A DNA stretch of 64,000 nt from positions 32,542,731 through 32,606,730 of the forward strand of contig JARWIR010000010.1 of the NCBI GenBank assembly GCA_029959085.1, read 5' to 3'. The notes beneath the pieces are model-generated. The model was not told the origin of the DNA and ran no database searches. It saw only the letters and a list, made by a program, of their open reading frames with translations. Source of the stretch: Nemophila menziesii. Taxonomy: Eukaryota; Streptophyta; Magnoliopsida; Boraginales; Hydrophyllaceae. Position numbers and translations under genes: made by a program. Below, in pieces: positions 10,939 to 23,746 of this stretch (its first letter is position 1; each line of letters begins with the position of its first letter).

Positions 10939-12400
10939 TGGATATAGTCTGTTTTTTTGAAGATCTAGCTTCGAAATGAGGTTGCCTTAATACCAAATCT
11001 ATTTTCTAATATCAGTTTTTTGTACGTTCTTTTCAAAAATTCAGGCAATGACAATTTCTTATTGTTTAATCGGACTGGTACTCGTTATTTAGTGCCTTCC
11101 ACGATGTCCATCTACTTAGATAAGGATAGATTGTTTTATAGATTTTTCTATTTTAAATCCAAATATTGAGGGTAGAAACATCTATTGGCAACATGATTTG
11201 TACCCACACTTAAGAGTATATGGCTTTCTCGGATGGCTTATTGGACAATGGTGTGATATGCCTAGAGTTCTTGAAGGAGGGAGTTGGTCTAGACTTTGCA
11301 TTGATAGAGTTTCTAGGATATACCATGTATCAGGGTGTGGACTTTCTCCAAAATAATCTTACAAATTTATTAGGCGCTTAGTTGATTTTACCCATCTAAT
11401 GACTATGTAAATTTCTACGGTCTCACAATTTATATGCAATAAACACGTCAAATATCTAGTTCTACCTATAAGTCCCCCTCTCAGGTGTAATCCATAACTT
11501 AGGGTTGATCAATTAATTGGATATTTTTATAAAAAGAAATTTATACACAATATTAATCAAGACAAATAATATAACATCAACAAAGAAAAACCAACAGGTT
11601 TATACAAAAATCCCCAATTTATACTTCTAGGGTTTATAAGGAATCATCCAAAACTAAAGAAACTATTAGTTCATGACTAAAATAAATCTAATCAAAGTTA
11701 TATTTTGATAATACAATTTAAAAAAATATGTGTAAAGTGTTATAGTGACTTTCTAATGAAGATGATGTTAATGGCTTCTCCTTACTTCTCCTTTGCTTTA
11801 CCTTATGTTGAATTTTGATAAGAATGAGTAAGAAAGGTGATTTATAGTATAAAATTCATAACTTTCTCTGTAGGTTCAACCTGGGCCAAACTAGATCAAA
11901 AATTTGCCCTTGGGCTTTTATCAGGATCTAGACACCTCTCGTCGTCTCACATTAAAGCCTGTAACATTCTCATCCTAACTTGGAATAGTGTTCAGTCTGT
12001 ACACATGTAAACTATACTTCAAGGGATATCCAGTTGTACATAGATCAAGCTAAAGGTTCTTCTCAATCATCCTCGGCATCATATAAAAGTTGGTGGTTGA
12101 TAAGCCAAAATACAATGTTGATACAAGATTAATCTCGATGATGCTTGAACGGAAAAAACCGAGGGATATACATTGAGCCGAGAGAAGGGTACATATGTCA
12201 AAGGTAGATGAGTGATAAAATCTTCCTAGGAAAGAGCCATCTGAGGCATCCAAATTTGTACCCGGGGTTAAGTACTTGTACATCATTAGATTCTACCTGA
12301 CATCTCAGTACTAATAGAGGCCTAAAGTGTGCACTCGTATTCACCTAATAATGTGCACCATCAAAGAATGACATGCATGCCCACCACATCTATAAATTAA

Positions 12401-13189
12401 CCATTATGTAGTAGAATTTGGCACATTCTATCTTTCTCTAAAAATGGTTATTGTTATTATACAGTCTACTTGAATATGCATAGCTCCTCGGGTCAAGTAA
12501 TTCCCAAAAGTTGTAGTGCTAATGTTGAGTATCGAAGTGCCATCGAAAGAACACCTCCATTTGGCCTTGAACTAGTGTCTGGTTTCAAGAAAGCCTTGGT
12601 TGCACAACTAAAGCTTCGACAAACTCCAGATCTTATTTTACAATGGTTATCAGGGGTAAGGTAAAATGTTCTCTTTTAGAATCAACGATTTAATATTTAG
12701 CTCAATTACATCCTATCTTCTGTTGATACTTTTACTTCTCTATTACGCTGGTTGTGGTCTTAGGTTGTTCTATCGAGCTAATAGACCAAAAACAAGTACT
12801 TTTCTGGTTATATTAATTTGTGTCATTTGTGGGGACAATTTTATCCCATTGAAATTCCACGATGGATGTCCCGAGGAGGTAAAAAGGTTTGGTAGTAAAA
12901 CTAGTGTCATTGGAAAAGGTTATCAGTGTACCGATTGGTATAAACATTACCTTGTCAAGGTTGGGGAAATAATAGAAGGAGCGTAGAGAGCCGCTCTTTG
13001 AGATAAATAGTAGTAGTTAAGGTTTTATTCTCTTGTACTAGTAGGGATATGGTAGGGATAAACCAAAGTATAGCATAATTTTTTTAAAATGTTAATCTGA
13101 TAGTTAGGCCGACAGCTTAGAATAAAAGAACCAATTTCGACGAGAAGAATTTAATAATCAATAAAAGAGTTTTTGAGGATGTTAGAAAT
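12401..13189 (+). other. Region upstream of the Tat-like pol, unrecognised frames
   Basis: Holds two short open frames (12470-12664 and 12666-12986). The second starts with a hydrophobic stretch (ITSYLLLILLLLYYAGCGL) and ends with no domain I know. Their position 5' of a Ty3/gypsy pol fits a leader or gag region of the same element, but nothing in the residues shows gag. I do not assign a function. Confidence 0.35.
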
Positions 13190-14885
13190 ACGGCATATAC
13201 GAGAATCTACCTACCTCGAGTGGATTTCCAATATTGTGTAAGTTCCAAATCCAGATAGCTCTTGGAGATTTTTTATTGATTACATGAATATAAACAAAGC
13301 ATGTTTGAAGGATAGTTTTCTTCTTTAGAAGATAGACAAGCTAGTAGATGCTACGACAGGACATGAGTATATGTTGTCTATGGTTTCCTTTAATATATAT
13401 AATCAAATCCTGGTAGTTGAACAAGATAAAGAGAAAACGACGCTTGCTACTTATTAAGGCATATATTGTTAGAAATTCTTGTCATATGTGTTAAAGAATG
13501 TAAGAACAACCTATCAGCTCATGGTAAATAAAGTGTTTGAACGTCAAATGGGAAGAAATATGGAAATATACGTTGATGATAGGCTGGTAAGAAGTGCATC
13601 ATTCGAGATACATTTAGAGGACTTAACTGAATCTTTTGAGATAAAGCGCAAGTTGGGCATCAAACTTAGCCTAGGAAAATGTACTTTTAGGGTAACATCA
13701 AGAAAATTCCTAAGGTTTAAGGTCAGCGGAAAAAGGATCAAGGCTAATCACGATAATATAACATGATATACTCAACATGAATACTTCAAGTTCTATAAAG
13801 ATATTGCAAGCGTTGACGTGGAAAGTCGCATCACTAAGTCGGTTTAATTAAAAATTAAATGAAAAGTTTGATCATTCAAGACATTAAGAAATCCCAAGAA
13901 TTTTAAATGGTAGAGAAAATACCAGAGGCCTTTGAGAAACTTAGAGAATACCTAAGAACTATATCGATGCTTACATAACCTAGAAGGGGCAAAGCATTAC
14001 TCATATACTTATCGGCTATTAAAGAAGATAATGCTTTTGTCCAGATTTGAGAAATAATAGAGGAGTAGAATCCTATAAACTATGTGAGAATGAGGTTGTA
14101 GGGGAGCGATGAAAGCTATCCGCCAATATATTTATCTTTGTGTCCGTCATTAACTTGGCAAGAAAAGTGAAGTCTTATTTTGAGGCATATAAAATATAAG
14201 TCTTAATAGACTTCCCCATAAAACAAGTCTTTTCAAAACCCAAGGTGTCGGGACGTTTGGTAAAGTGTGTTATTGAGATAAGTAAATATAATTTAAATTA
14301 TCAATACCAAGATGCAATAATTGACCAAGCCTTAGGGGACTTCATAGTTAATTAATAATACCAGTTGAACTCGAGAAAATGGATTGATGACGGGAAGAGT
14401 TGGGTATTCAAAGTGGATGGAGTATTGGGCAAAGATAGAAACGGTATCGGGCTCTTCTTATAAATACCAAGGGAAAAAAGTACAACTTCACTATCAAATC
14501 GAGGTTCAGAGAGACTAACAATGAATATGAATATGATGCAATATTAGTGAGAGTCAAATCAGCTATAATATTTGATGCTCGCAGGGTATATATATATATT
14601 CTAAGCTGATAGCCTACGAAATATGAAGAGTATACATGGCTTGAAAACCGTTGAGTGCTGTCTATCCAAAAAAATTAAAAACCTCAGAATAATGTTAGAG
14701 TCCTTCCAAATAATCAATGTATCGAGGACAAATAACACTAAAGTAGGCGCTCTAGCATGAATGGAAGTAAGCAATCAAGTTACTAAGAGGGTAAACTTAT
14801 ATCTTATTGATCAATCGAGTGTTTCTAAGATAGAGTAAAAAATATTTATAATAGAAGCTAGAGAAGATTGGACGAAGAAAATAAC
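13190..14885 (+). pseudogene. pol: Tat-lineage Ty3/gypsy RT-RNase H remnant
   Basis: In order: YPEW-like start (RVDFQYC), WRFFIDYMNINKACLKDSF, ATTGHEYMLSM, then TTYQLMVNKVFERQMGRNME followed by IYVDDRLVRS (catalytic YVDD, about 13565) and KCTFRVTSRKFLRFKVS. Connection and RNase H follow: DFPIKQVF, VSGRLVKCVIEISKYNLNY (about 14215-14300), SWVFKVDGVLG (about 14398) and ETNNEYEYDAI. The block LVNKxF..QxGxNMExYVDDxLV is typical of the Tat group. Stops and frameshifts are frequent. No integrase follows: the frame passes directly into an 82-bp tandem repeat at about 14890. Confidence 0.8.
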
Positions 14886-14889
14886 AGAA

Positions 14890-14938
14890 GTTGATAGATT
14901 ATAAAACTTTGCTCGACTACCTAAGGTCATCGACTAAG
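14890..14938 (+). repeat. Left part of the 82-bp tandem repeat array (Tat-like element)
   Basis: TTGATAGATTATAAAAC and GCTCGACTACCTAAGGTC match the units at 45191-45520. The array was split here by the LINE. Joining the two sides while counting the 10-bp target duplication once restores a unit in register, which confirms that these distant pieces were one array. Confidence 0.75.
14929..14938 (+). repeat. Target site duplication of the large LINE (left copy)
   Basis: ATCGACTAAG, repeated at 45176-45185 directly after the LINE's A-rich tail. Confidence 0.75.
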
Positions 14939-15658
14939 GTATAAAATATTACTGAAAAGTTGAGTGGTAAAAATGAAAATATAAGTAGTATGAAGTGCTT
15001 TTATAAACTTATTAATACTCTTAGATTGGAAGATATTACAAGACATGGTTGTAAATTTACCTGGTCCTACAGAAGAACATGTGAAGAATTTATAAAATCA
15101 GTTTTAGATAGAGGGTTAAGAAATCTAAAAAGGAGTACAATGTTCCCAAATGCTTGGTTAGTTGTGCTACCTTCAGTTGGTTCAGATCATTGTCCTATTA
15201 TACTCCATCAGGATCAAATTCGTAATAATAAAAAGAAAATATTTTATTTTCAATCTTTTTGGGCATCTAAATCTGAATGTCTTAACATTATTAAAAATGT
15301 TTGGAAGGAACATAAGAACTTAAGGGGTATCCCTACTAGTTTTATAAGATTCAAACTTAATATTGCAATGAGAAAATTTTAAGATGGAACAAAGAGAAAT
15401 TCAATAGTAATAGAAAATGCATAGAAAAATATATGGAACGGCTTAAAGGTTTATCAAATGGAGTTACTAATTTAGGAAACTGGGTTGAATATAATGCTAT
15501 AACACAACTTAATGAAAAATCTTGGGAAAGACAGAAACAGTACTGGATGGATAAGTCTAGAGTTTTGTGGTTAAAAAAGGGTGATAAGAATACAACATAC
15601 TTTCATGCTTGTACTAAAATAGAAGAAAAATAAATAATATCAAAAGAATCAAGAGTGA
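14939..15658 (+). pseudogene. LINE piece 1: endonuclease C-terminus and linker
   Basis: The frame from 14960 contains FYKLINTLRLEDI, GCKFTWS and the endonuclease signature GSDHCPI (about 15180), as at the end of an APE-type exonuclease-endonuclease-phosphatase domain. A linker frame at 15433-15633 includes SRVLWLKKGDKNTTYFH, the usual plant LINE motif before the RT. The N-terminal endonuclease residues are absent. Frameshifts occur near 15382 and 15630. Confidence 0.75.
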
Positions 15659-17290
15659 TGGTGGGGGCAAAGGTTTGATAAATAAATAGATAAATAAAGG
15701 TAATAATAAAAGACACACCCTTGACTACCACGAGAAACTCACTGCAAGTATTACGGATCGTTCGCAAGTTTAGTTAGTAAGTAAAACTTCGTTCGAAGGG
15801 ATTTGATCTATTAGATCTACTTATGTATATAAAGATTTGTAGGAAAAATTACTTGTTAAATAATAAGACAATAATAGTAATAATATTTATTTGGTTTTAA
15901 GATCTCAAAGATAATAATGCAAATAAATAAATACTAAAAAATGGAGATGAGAAATATAGCTTAGGGTTGCTAGTATGCACTTATCCTTCTAATTCAATAT
16001 TATAGCTATAAGGGTGATTAAAGCTCTTAGATAAATAGTCGGGATTCTAAATTCCTCCTAACCTCCTTTCGGGTGGACTTAGGTGGCGACCTCACAATTA
16101 CCAGGGGACTTAACTAAGGTGCTCATTTGCCACTAGGTTCTTATATGAGACGGGCTTGCAAATAATGATTGGTGATTAAATCAAACCTAATGACAATCTA
16201 GTTAGGCAAGCCCTTCCGGATCACTACCGCACACTAGACGCTTATATAGTGTTTCAATAATTAGACACCCCTTCCGAGTGACCATCTAAATACTGTTAAT
16301 GGGGTAGTTTATACTCGTGCACTAGCAAGAAATACGGTCAATAAATCAAAGCACATAAAACAGATATATGGTTAAGAAGCTAGAATCACTTTAAAAGGGT
16401 TTTCCCAAATAACGTAAAGAAAATAAAGAATTAGAGATCAAAGATTATACATATGCAAGCCCAAGGTATGAGAAAATTAGTTCATATCTAAAGACATAGA
16501 AATAAACTACGGATAAAAGTAATGAGAAACAAAGATAAGCTAAATAATCTAATACAAATTACCCTAATCATAGAGGGAGATGGTGGAGAAGAAGAGTTTG
16601 TGACTTTCGAACTTCTTGTCTTCATCTCTACAGGTCTTGTTGCTTCTCTTGAATGACTTCTATGATGTTTAAGGTTTAGAACTGAGCAAGTACATGGTTA
16701 CAATAGTTAAATAGTGTATTTATAGGAGTCTAGGAAGATCTAATTAGGATTTCTTGGACTATAAGGCGAGAAATTGGACTCCTTTACCAAATCAAATTCG
16801 TAGCCCTAAAATATAGAAAAGGTAATAAACTGTTGTTGTCTTGTTTTAGCCGTATCTTCTTAAATATTGCTCTGCCTGACACGTTCTTTATATCGAAAAA
16901 GGTAATACACTATTTCCTCAGAACATTCTTACAAATTCCCAACCAATATTGAGGTATGATCACTTTTGTGGACGTGCCTGTTGAAATTCAGATTTACTTG
17001 ACAACTTTTCTTTTCCTATTTTATCTTTTCCTTCATTTATTTCCAATTTTCCCCTTATCTTCTTTCCTTTATCTCTTAGAATTGATTTGGCATCTAATTT
17101 ATTTTCATATATCTTTAAGCTTCACATTAACACACAAATTAACCCAAATATGCTAAAAAAAAATTAATCAAATAAAGACAAGAAATAGGAAATTACTAAA
17201 ATATATATAAAAACTTATAATTAATTACTCTAAAACACCTAAAATGATGTCTCCAACCTAGATTAATTCATCACAAATAGGGAGACATCA
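15659..17290 (-). repeat. N2 3' LTR
   Basis: In element orientation it runs from TGATGTCTCC (plus-strand GGAGACATCA at 17281-17290) to CCCCCACCA (plus-strand TGGTGGGGG from 15659). A TATAAATA promoter motif is present on the minus strand near 16718-16730. Confidence 0.85.
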
Positions 17291-17335
17291 AGACCCCTAA
17301 CTCAAAGTTGTATCGTCCTGATACAATAAAGATAA
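17291..17335 (-). promoter_or_regulatory. N2 polypurine tract with preceding hairpin
   Basis: In element orientation: TTGTATCAGGACGATACAA (8-bp stem with one mismatch), then CTTTGAGTTAGGGGTCT abutting the 3' LTR. Same module as in N3 and P1. Confidence 0.7.
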
Positions 17336-19380
17336 AAACAAAGGGAAGTCTCTAAATACAGACCTAAGTCAATTAAACACAGTGGGAAAGAAGATAGCAG
17401 AATATATAGTACAGACTCAAAACAACTACTCAGAAAATTTCATGTAATAATATTTACAAACTAAGTTACATGCACACCTTTCATAGCCACGATCAACATG
17501 GCTTGAATTCTAGATTAGCTTCGCAATGTAAGAAGGAGAGGTTCTTTACTCAGTTTACCAAGGATACTATAGATTGTTCATCAAACTTCACTAGTATCCA
17601 AAGATCCACTTAAGTACTCTCTATTGACTCAATTACTTCTAGATTACAAGCAAAGAATCATAAGGTCTTTAAGGTTGTAATGTTGGCTTAGGGACGGTAT
17701 GATAAGTATATTTGGATAATATAGAGTGAGCTTTTGGCTCTCTCCTCACTAGCCATCAACAAATTGCCTTAGAGATTGAGTTACTCTCATAAAACGTTTC
17801 TCACTCAACCCAACGATTTCCTTGATGCACTAATTTACATCCCCAATAACACAATTAAATCATAAAGATGTTCACATAAAAATTCCACTTTGCCTGTCCA
17901 AATATATATTCTTTTCAAATCATTTTTTTTTATAATTTAGCTATGACTCTCTTCATGCTATTTTTTTTCATAATTTTTTTCTTTTCATTCTTTTCAGCTC
18001 TTTTCATCTACTCTTACCCCGGCAAAGGGTTACAATATAGTAAACACGTGACTCATCATCAATATATAGAACATACCACAATTAATAAGCTAAAAAATTA
18101 CCAACCCAATAACAATTCACATAATGGTGGACCCACCACCCCAAACTCAAGCTCTTAAACAACTGTCTATTATCGCGATTCGAGTGTAGGTCATATGGAA
18201 AAAGTCATATAATATAAAGGGATATGGCTTATAATTTGGCTAATAAAAAGGCTTTAGAAAGGCTAGAAGGGGCTGAGAAGGATATAAAGTATATTTATTT
18301 GGATAGCAAGCTAAAAGGCAACAAGGGGCTTATGAAAGAACCGCCTTAATCACTTTCTAAACTATGAAATATCGTTATTCTCTTACCTTTAGCACATTTA
18401 TCAATTGGGGTTTTCAACTAGCATGGATCTTACGGCCTACACACAACTCATGGCTCCCTGAGATCAAACATACTTCTATTGCATTGCTTACTAATCTTTT
18501 CCTTACTATCAATGTGCGTTTCCTGCAAATACTCAAAGCATACAAAATAAAATAGTTCATAAACATACTACTTTCTATCATTAACTTATTGAGATTATGC
18601 TTTCAATCTATTAAACACACTCTATCAAAAAAATTAATTTAATCTTAAAAACAGTAAAACACATGAAAATAGAGATGAGAGACAAGAAATCCCCACACCC
18701 CAAACTCCAAAATGAGACGTGTCCCCACGACTCTAAAAGACTCAATAATAAAATTAAAATTTAACACATATTTTAAGTACAAAAAAATTGTAGGGAAGAA
18801 ATAAAACATACTCTTCGAGGCTATTGCCTTGCTTGATTAATACATAGAATAGGGTGCAGTGCTTTCTTTGTATGTAACCTTCTTGTATCACCAACTTCGC
18901 TTTCCCTTACATCCTATTATGCTCTATCCCAATCAGTCACACTCTAGAAATCTCTTTTTCTTACTTTCTTATTTTCTCCCAATACCTTGTTTTGATTCTT
19001 CTATATCTCTCTAATGGGGTAATTCTATACGTTGGCCACCGCAAGAAATACAAATATTATATGGGTATGATGGAATCTTGCATGGTTGGGAAAGGTTTCA
19101 AAAAATTTAAAAAGGTTTATGGAAAATTCTGGATCTTGATTCTAGGTGTTTTAGAATAATTTGGGCGTATGATTCTTGTTTTTAGGAAGGTTGGGAAGGA
19201 TTTTGATATGAATTTATTGTTATTTGGTAATGTTTTGATATGAGGTGAAGGTCTGATGAAGCATTCATGGTGTTTCACGGAGTTTGGGTTCCTTGGGGAA
19301 GAAAGAGAGGCTTAAGGATTTAAAATTCGTAACTAATACTAACCTTCTCTTTAAACCCTTCTTATAACCTTTTTAGTTGG
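17336..19380 (-). other. N2 3' region with decayed second frame
   Basis: Aligns with the 3' part of N3. It includes the upstream hairpin copy (element-strand GAGTCGTGGGGACACGTCTC within 18711-18735) followed by a G-rich tract, and another G-rich tract near 18125-18145. No readable equivalent of the second frame of N1 was found. The rightmost 500 bp are unassigned. Confidence 0.55.
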
Positions 19381-19387
19381 ATCTGGC

Positions 19388-19842
19388 AGTGGGTTGCGGT
19401 GCACCGGAGCAATGGTGTAGTGTAACGAACTCAAGGGTTTACCATACCGTGGGCGCAACTGACGACACGGTTTTCTCCTTCTTGTCTCGGCAAAGGACTG
19501 GATTTGTGAACCGTGGTAACGGTTTTGACCGTGCGGTGTACCGCACGAAACACGCTGATGATCCTTTTGCTTCGGCACTTAACCTGATTTACACACCGTT
19601 GTGACGGGTTCCTTCCCTGCAGTGCACCAGAGTATTCTGGTTTTCAATTTTTTTTCATTTTATCTCCAAAACAAGTTTTCTATACTCAATTGGATAGATC
19701 TCGAAGAAATACACGATTTAGACTCGAGAAAAAGTGAATTTCGATACCCGAGTGCAAACTTATGCCAGCTCGAAGTTTCGGTAAAAATTTCACGCTCATA
19801 GGTGCGGTGCACCGCGAATACCTGCGGTGTACCGCAGAATAC
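19388..19842 (-). repeat. GC-rich cluster of short palindromes (N2)
   Basis: Perfect inverted repeats include CGTGCGGTGTACCGCACG (19530-19547), AACCGTGGTAACGGTT (19509-19524), GCGGTGCACCGC (19804-19815) and CTGCGGTGTACCGCAG (19822-19837). Same relative position as in N1, N3, P1 and D. Confidence 0.75.
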
Positions 19843-20011
19843 TTCTATCCAAGCCTTTTTAACTCCAAATTTTTCAATCCTTTCACCCAAAAATCGAACC
19901 CTTGCATACCTACACATCAAAAACACTCATACCTTCCTCATTACTGCAATATGCACTTAAAAACACATAAACTAACTAAAAAGAATAAAAACACAAGAAC
20001 ATAAAATACTA

Positions 20012-20072
20012 TGGGATGTCTCCCAGAAAGCACTTTTTTTAACATCTTTCAAAGTTCGACGTGTTACCTAGA
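20012..20072 (-). other. Conserved post-stop box with hairpin (N2)
   Basis: Directly downstream of the ORF stop on the element strand: AGGTAACACGTCGAAC, AAAGATG, AAAAGTGC and a hairpin TGGGAGACATCCCA (20012-20025, plus-strand numbering). The stem sequence differs from N3's ACGGG/CCCGT but still pairs. Confidence 0.65.
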
Positions 20073-21985
20073 TTATTTCTTGATTATATAGCCTCCCCAA
20101 CAACGGGTTAGGCTATCCACATCTACTCTCCGAAGTTTGTGACCCTTCTTAGCTTGTATTTCAATCCGTTTTGCCGAATCAACTCTTGTAACTACAAACA
20201 GAACCATCCACGAATTCTTGAATCCCCATGGTCAAGTCTCTCGCTTGGGGGCTTTCCAAGTAACCTCATCACCAACCCCAAACTCACTTTTGATTCTAGT
20301 CTTCACGGTTTTATTGTGGACTTTCTTATTAGCGTCTGTTTTAAAAACTTGGAGTGTTGGAACTTCACGCGATTCCTCATGCTTTTTATCCACAAAGTGG
20401 AATGTTCAAGATTCTTCTTCAATTCGGAGAGTCACGGTTCCCTTATAAACATTATTATGCTGTGACTTTTTCCAGGAATGGGCGTCCAAGTATCAATGGA
20501 ACGTGTTGACCTGCAATGCTATCAAAAATAAAAAATGTGTAGATATAGCTAAAGTATCTACTTGGACAAACACGTGAATGACTCCCCATGTCTTTATCGT
20601 GAAGTTATCTAGGAGCAGCAAATTGACATCTTTCTTTTGGAATCTCCCATGCCTAAATTTTCAAATATATCCTTGGGCATGACATTCCTTCCAGAACCCA
20701 AGTCACACATCGCTTTAGCTTTGAATTTACCACCGATATTGATTTGGAGGTATAAGAATCCTGGATCTTGTATCTTTTGTGGTAGCTTCTTTGGAATTGT
20801 TTTCAAGCTTTCTTTAGTAAGGTCCACAGTCTCGGTCTCAACCTCTGCACTCTTACTCTTCTTGGACGGAATTTCTATAAAGACTTTTGGTGCTGTAGGC
20901 TCTTTATCAATTACTTCGAGTACATGAACAATGATTTTTTCTGGGCTTGACGTTTTAGATTCAATATCACCATTAGGATATGTAATTGTTTATAGATAAG
21001 GTGGTAATAGTAGCGGATGTGTAGGTCGTATCTCCGTCTTGTTCTCTTCTTTTCCAACCTCTTTAACCCTATCTTTGATTGTTACTTTGCCTAAATTAAG
21101 CTTTGTGGGTTCTTCAATTGTTGGAATTTCTACTGCACTCCTTGCAGTTGTACCTTCAACCTCATCCTCACTTTCCCAATCTTCAATTTTTACCTTGTTT
21201 ATATGAAATTCTATTGGTGATGATAGTTTTGTATGTGGCGTTTCCACCTTACATTCTTTTCTTGCACCTTTTGTATGGTTGACTCTTCTTTCTCAGTCTC
21301 TTTTTTATCTTCTCTAACCACATGCTTGAATTCTCGTTCAACCTCTTTTGCATTCTGATATTTAACAATTACTTCTTCTAAGCTAAGCTTGGTTGGTTCT
21401 TTTATGGTTTAAACTTTGAACCCAACATTGCTATAGCCCAGTTTCATATGTAATTCTTGTTGTGATTGTTGATTGATCATAGTGACTTGCGTCAATCATT
21501 TCTCCATCGCTTGAATTTGTTGGTGCATGAGCTTTGCGTCACTTTCTTTCCTTTTATCGTTTGAATCTTTGATAAACTTTGCAAGAGTATCTGTTGAATG
21601 AATTAATTCAAAGGAATGCTCTATGTCTTTTTCATATAATTTTTTCAAGCTGTTTAATGTTGATTCCATGAAATTTTCCAGGGTTTATGAGAGCTCATTG
21701 TTGGAATCTTCATGCGGCTTATCCATGAGATGTGGTGGAGCTCGAGCGTCTTCACAAATCTTAAGGTCTTTATTGAATTCTGCCCTCAATATTTCTAAGT
21801 TTTTATCAAATGTCAACTCCTTTTGAGTATTATTGGTCCTAGTGGCGTAGGTTGGTTGTGGTTGCGGTAATTGATTTTGATATGTGAGTTTCCTAAACGT
21901 TTCTTGGGAACACACACTCTTTCCAATGATGTCCTGGCAACCCACAGTGTGAAGATCGATCCATATATGTAAGATAATTCGACAT
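20073..21985 (-). pseudogene. N2 fused protease/GPY-F frame (broken)
   Basis: The likely start is the ATG at 21985, placed after the primer site as in N3. Near the N-terminus is a partial zinc knuckle (HCGLPGHHWKEC, first cysteine missing) that N3 lacks. Then come a coiled-coil region (QIQAMEK..LTQVTMINQQ, KLGYSNVGF) and an acidic linker. The protease reads AMCDLGSGRNVMP (about 20720-20760), and the end reads VVTRVDSAKRIEIQAKKG and LTRCWGGYI, stopping at 20073. Order and joint match the intact N3 frame. Frameshifts and stops are spread throughout. No RT, RNase H or integrase core is present. Confidence 0.8.
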
Positions 21986-22089
21986 ACCTAAGGATCCTGA
22001 AAAGAGACTAAAAAGAAAATGCGTAAAACTGAAAACAAATAAAAACTTCTACACTAAATAAACACAAATAAAACTAACTTAATGATAAA

Positions 22090-22107
22090 TCCCCGGCAGC
22101 GGCACCA
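22090..22107 (-). promoter_or_regulatory. N2 primer binding site (tRNA-Asp type)
   Basis: Element-strand TGGTGCCGCTGCCGGGGA, six bases from the 5' LTR end. It is complementary to the 3' end of plant tRNA-Asp apart from about two positions. The Asp primer is characteristic of Athila-type elements. Confidence 0.8.
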
Positions 22108-22113
22108 AAAACA

Positions 22114-23746
22114 TGGTGGGGGAAAGGTGTGATAAATAAACAAATAAATAAAGATAATAATAAAAGACACACGCTTGACTACCACGAGAAACTCACTACA
22201 AGTATTACAGATCGTTCGAAAATTTAGTTAGTAAGTAAAAGTTCGTTCGCAGAGATTTGATCTATTAGATCTACTTATGTATATAAAGAAGTGTAGGAAA
22301 AATTACTTGTTAAATAAAAATCAATAAAAGTAATAATATTTATTTGGTTTTCAGATCTCGAAGATAATAATGCAAATAATATAATACTAAAATAATGGAG
22401 ATGAGAAATATAGCTTAGGGTTGCTAGTATGCACTTATCCTTCTAATTCAATATTTTAGCAATAAGGGTGATTAAAGCTCTTAGATAAATAGTCGGGATT
22501 CTAAATTCCTCCTAACCCCCCTTCTGGGTGGACTTAGGTGGCGACCTCACAATTACCAGGGGACTTAACTAAGGTGCTCCTACGCCACTAGGTTCTAGAT
22601 GAAACTGACCTACAAATAATGATTGGTGATTAAATCAAACTCTAATGACTATCTAGTTAGATAAGCCCTTCCGGATCACTACCGCACACTAGACGCTTAT
22701 GTGGTGTTTCAATAATTAGACACCCCTTCTGGGTGACAATCTAACTACTATTAATGGGGTAGTCTATATTCATGCACTAGCAAGAACTACGGTCAATAAA
22801 TCAAAGCACATAAAATAGATATATGGTTAAAAAGCTATAATCACTTTAAAAGGGTTTGTCCAAATAGCGTAAAAACATAAAAAGAATTACAAATCAAATA
22901 TTATACATATGCAAACCCAAGTTATGGGAAAATTAGTTCATATCGAAAGACATAAAAATAAACTACGGATAAAAGTAATTAGAAACAAACATAATCTAAA
23001 GAATCTAATACAAATTTCCCTAATGATAGAGAGGGATAGTGAGAAGAAGAGTTTGTGATTTTCCAACTTCTTGTCTTTCTCTCTACAAGTCATGTTGCTT
23101 CTCTTGAATAACTTCTATGATACTTAAGGTTTAGACCTGAGCAAGGACATGTTTACAATAGTTAAAAGGTGTATTGATAGAAGTCTAGGAAGCCCTAATT
23201 TGGATTTCTTGGAGTAGAAGGCAAGCAATTGGACTCCTTTATCAAATCAAATTCGTAGCCCTAAAACTGTTACTGTCTTGTTTTGGCCGTAACTTTTTCA
23301 ATATTGTTCTGATTGATGCGTTCTTTATATCGAAACATGTCGATTCGGAAATCTCTACACTTTTTCTTCAGACCATTCTTCCAAATGCCCAGCCAATATT
23401 TAGTTATGATCACTTTTGTGGACGTGGCTGCTGAAATTCAGATCTACTTGACAACTTTTCTTTTCTTATTTTATCTTTTCCTTTCTTTATCTCCAATTTC
23501 CATCTTTATCTTCTTTCCTTTATCTCTTGGAATTTATTTGGCATCTAATTAATTTCCATATATATTTAAACATTCACATTAACACACAAATTAAATCAAA
23601 TATGCTCTAAAATAATAATACATCAAATCAAGACAAGAAATAGGAAAATACTAAAATATAAATAAAAATCGAAAATTAATTACTCTAAAACACCTAAAAT
23701 GATGTTTCCAACCTAAAATTAATTCATCACCAATTGGGAGACATCA
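22114..23746 (-). repeat. N2 5' LTR
   Basis: Matches 15659-17290 over its length. Element-strand start TGATGTCTCCCAATTGGTGA, end CCCCCACCA next to the primer site. Confidence 0.85.

Larger units (their letters stand above)
9801..12400. other. Unassigned AT-rich DNA with simple repeats
   Basis: No gene recognised. It contains an A18 run (10605-10622), a TA/CA/TG simple repeat (10872-10938), and near 12388 a TATAAATT followed by AAAATGGTTATTG that could be the promoter side of an old LTR upstream of the Tat-like remnant. That last point is a guess from position only. Confidence 0.45.
15659..23746 (-). mobile_element. N2: complete but decayed non-autonomous Athila-like element
   Basis: Both LTRs are present (15659-17290 and 22114-23746, about 1.63 kb each), with primer site, fused reading frame, post-stop box, palindrome cluster, 3' region and polypurine tract in the expected minus-strand order. 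Total 8088 bp. It interrupts the LINE; the 5-mers next to its ends are AGTGA (15654-15658) and AATGA (23747-23751), a target duplication with one mismatch. By eye the LTRs differ at roughly 7% of sites in the first 270 bp compared, so it is older than N3. Confidence 0.85.

Noticed and set aside
12666..12986. Possible small membrane protein gene
   Set aside because: One hydrophobic stretch only, no family match, no gene structure, and it adjoins a decayed Tat-like pol.
17943..18158. Hydrophobic small frame that looks like a signal or membrane peptide
   Set aside because: Lies in N2's 3' non-coding region in the antisense direction. T-rich DNA gives Phe/Leu runs. Similar runs occur in the LTRs at 16956-17156 and 23313-23552.
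19377..19604. Overlapping frames on both strands in the GC-rich stretch
   Set aside because: They arise from the palindrome cluster, which is open on both strands by symmetry.
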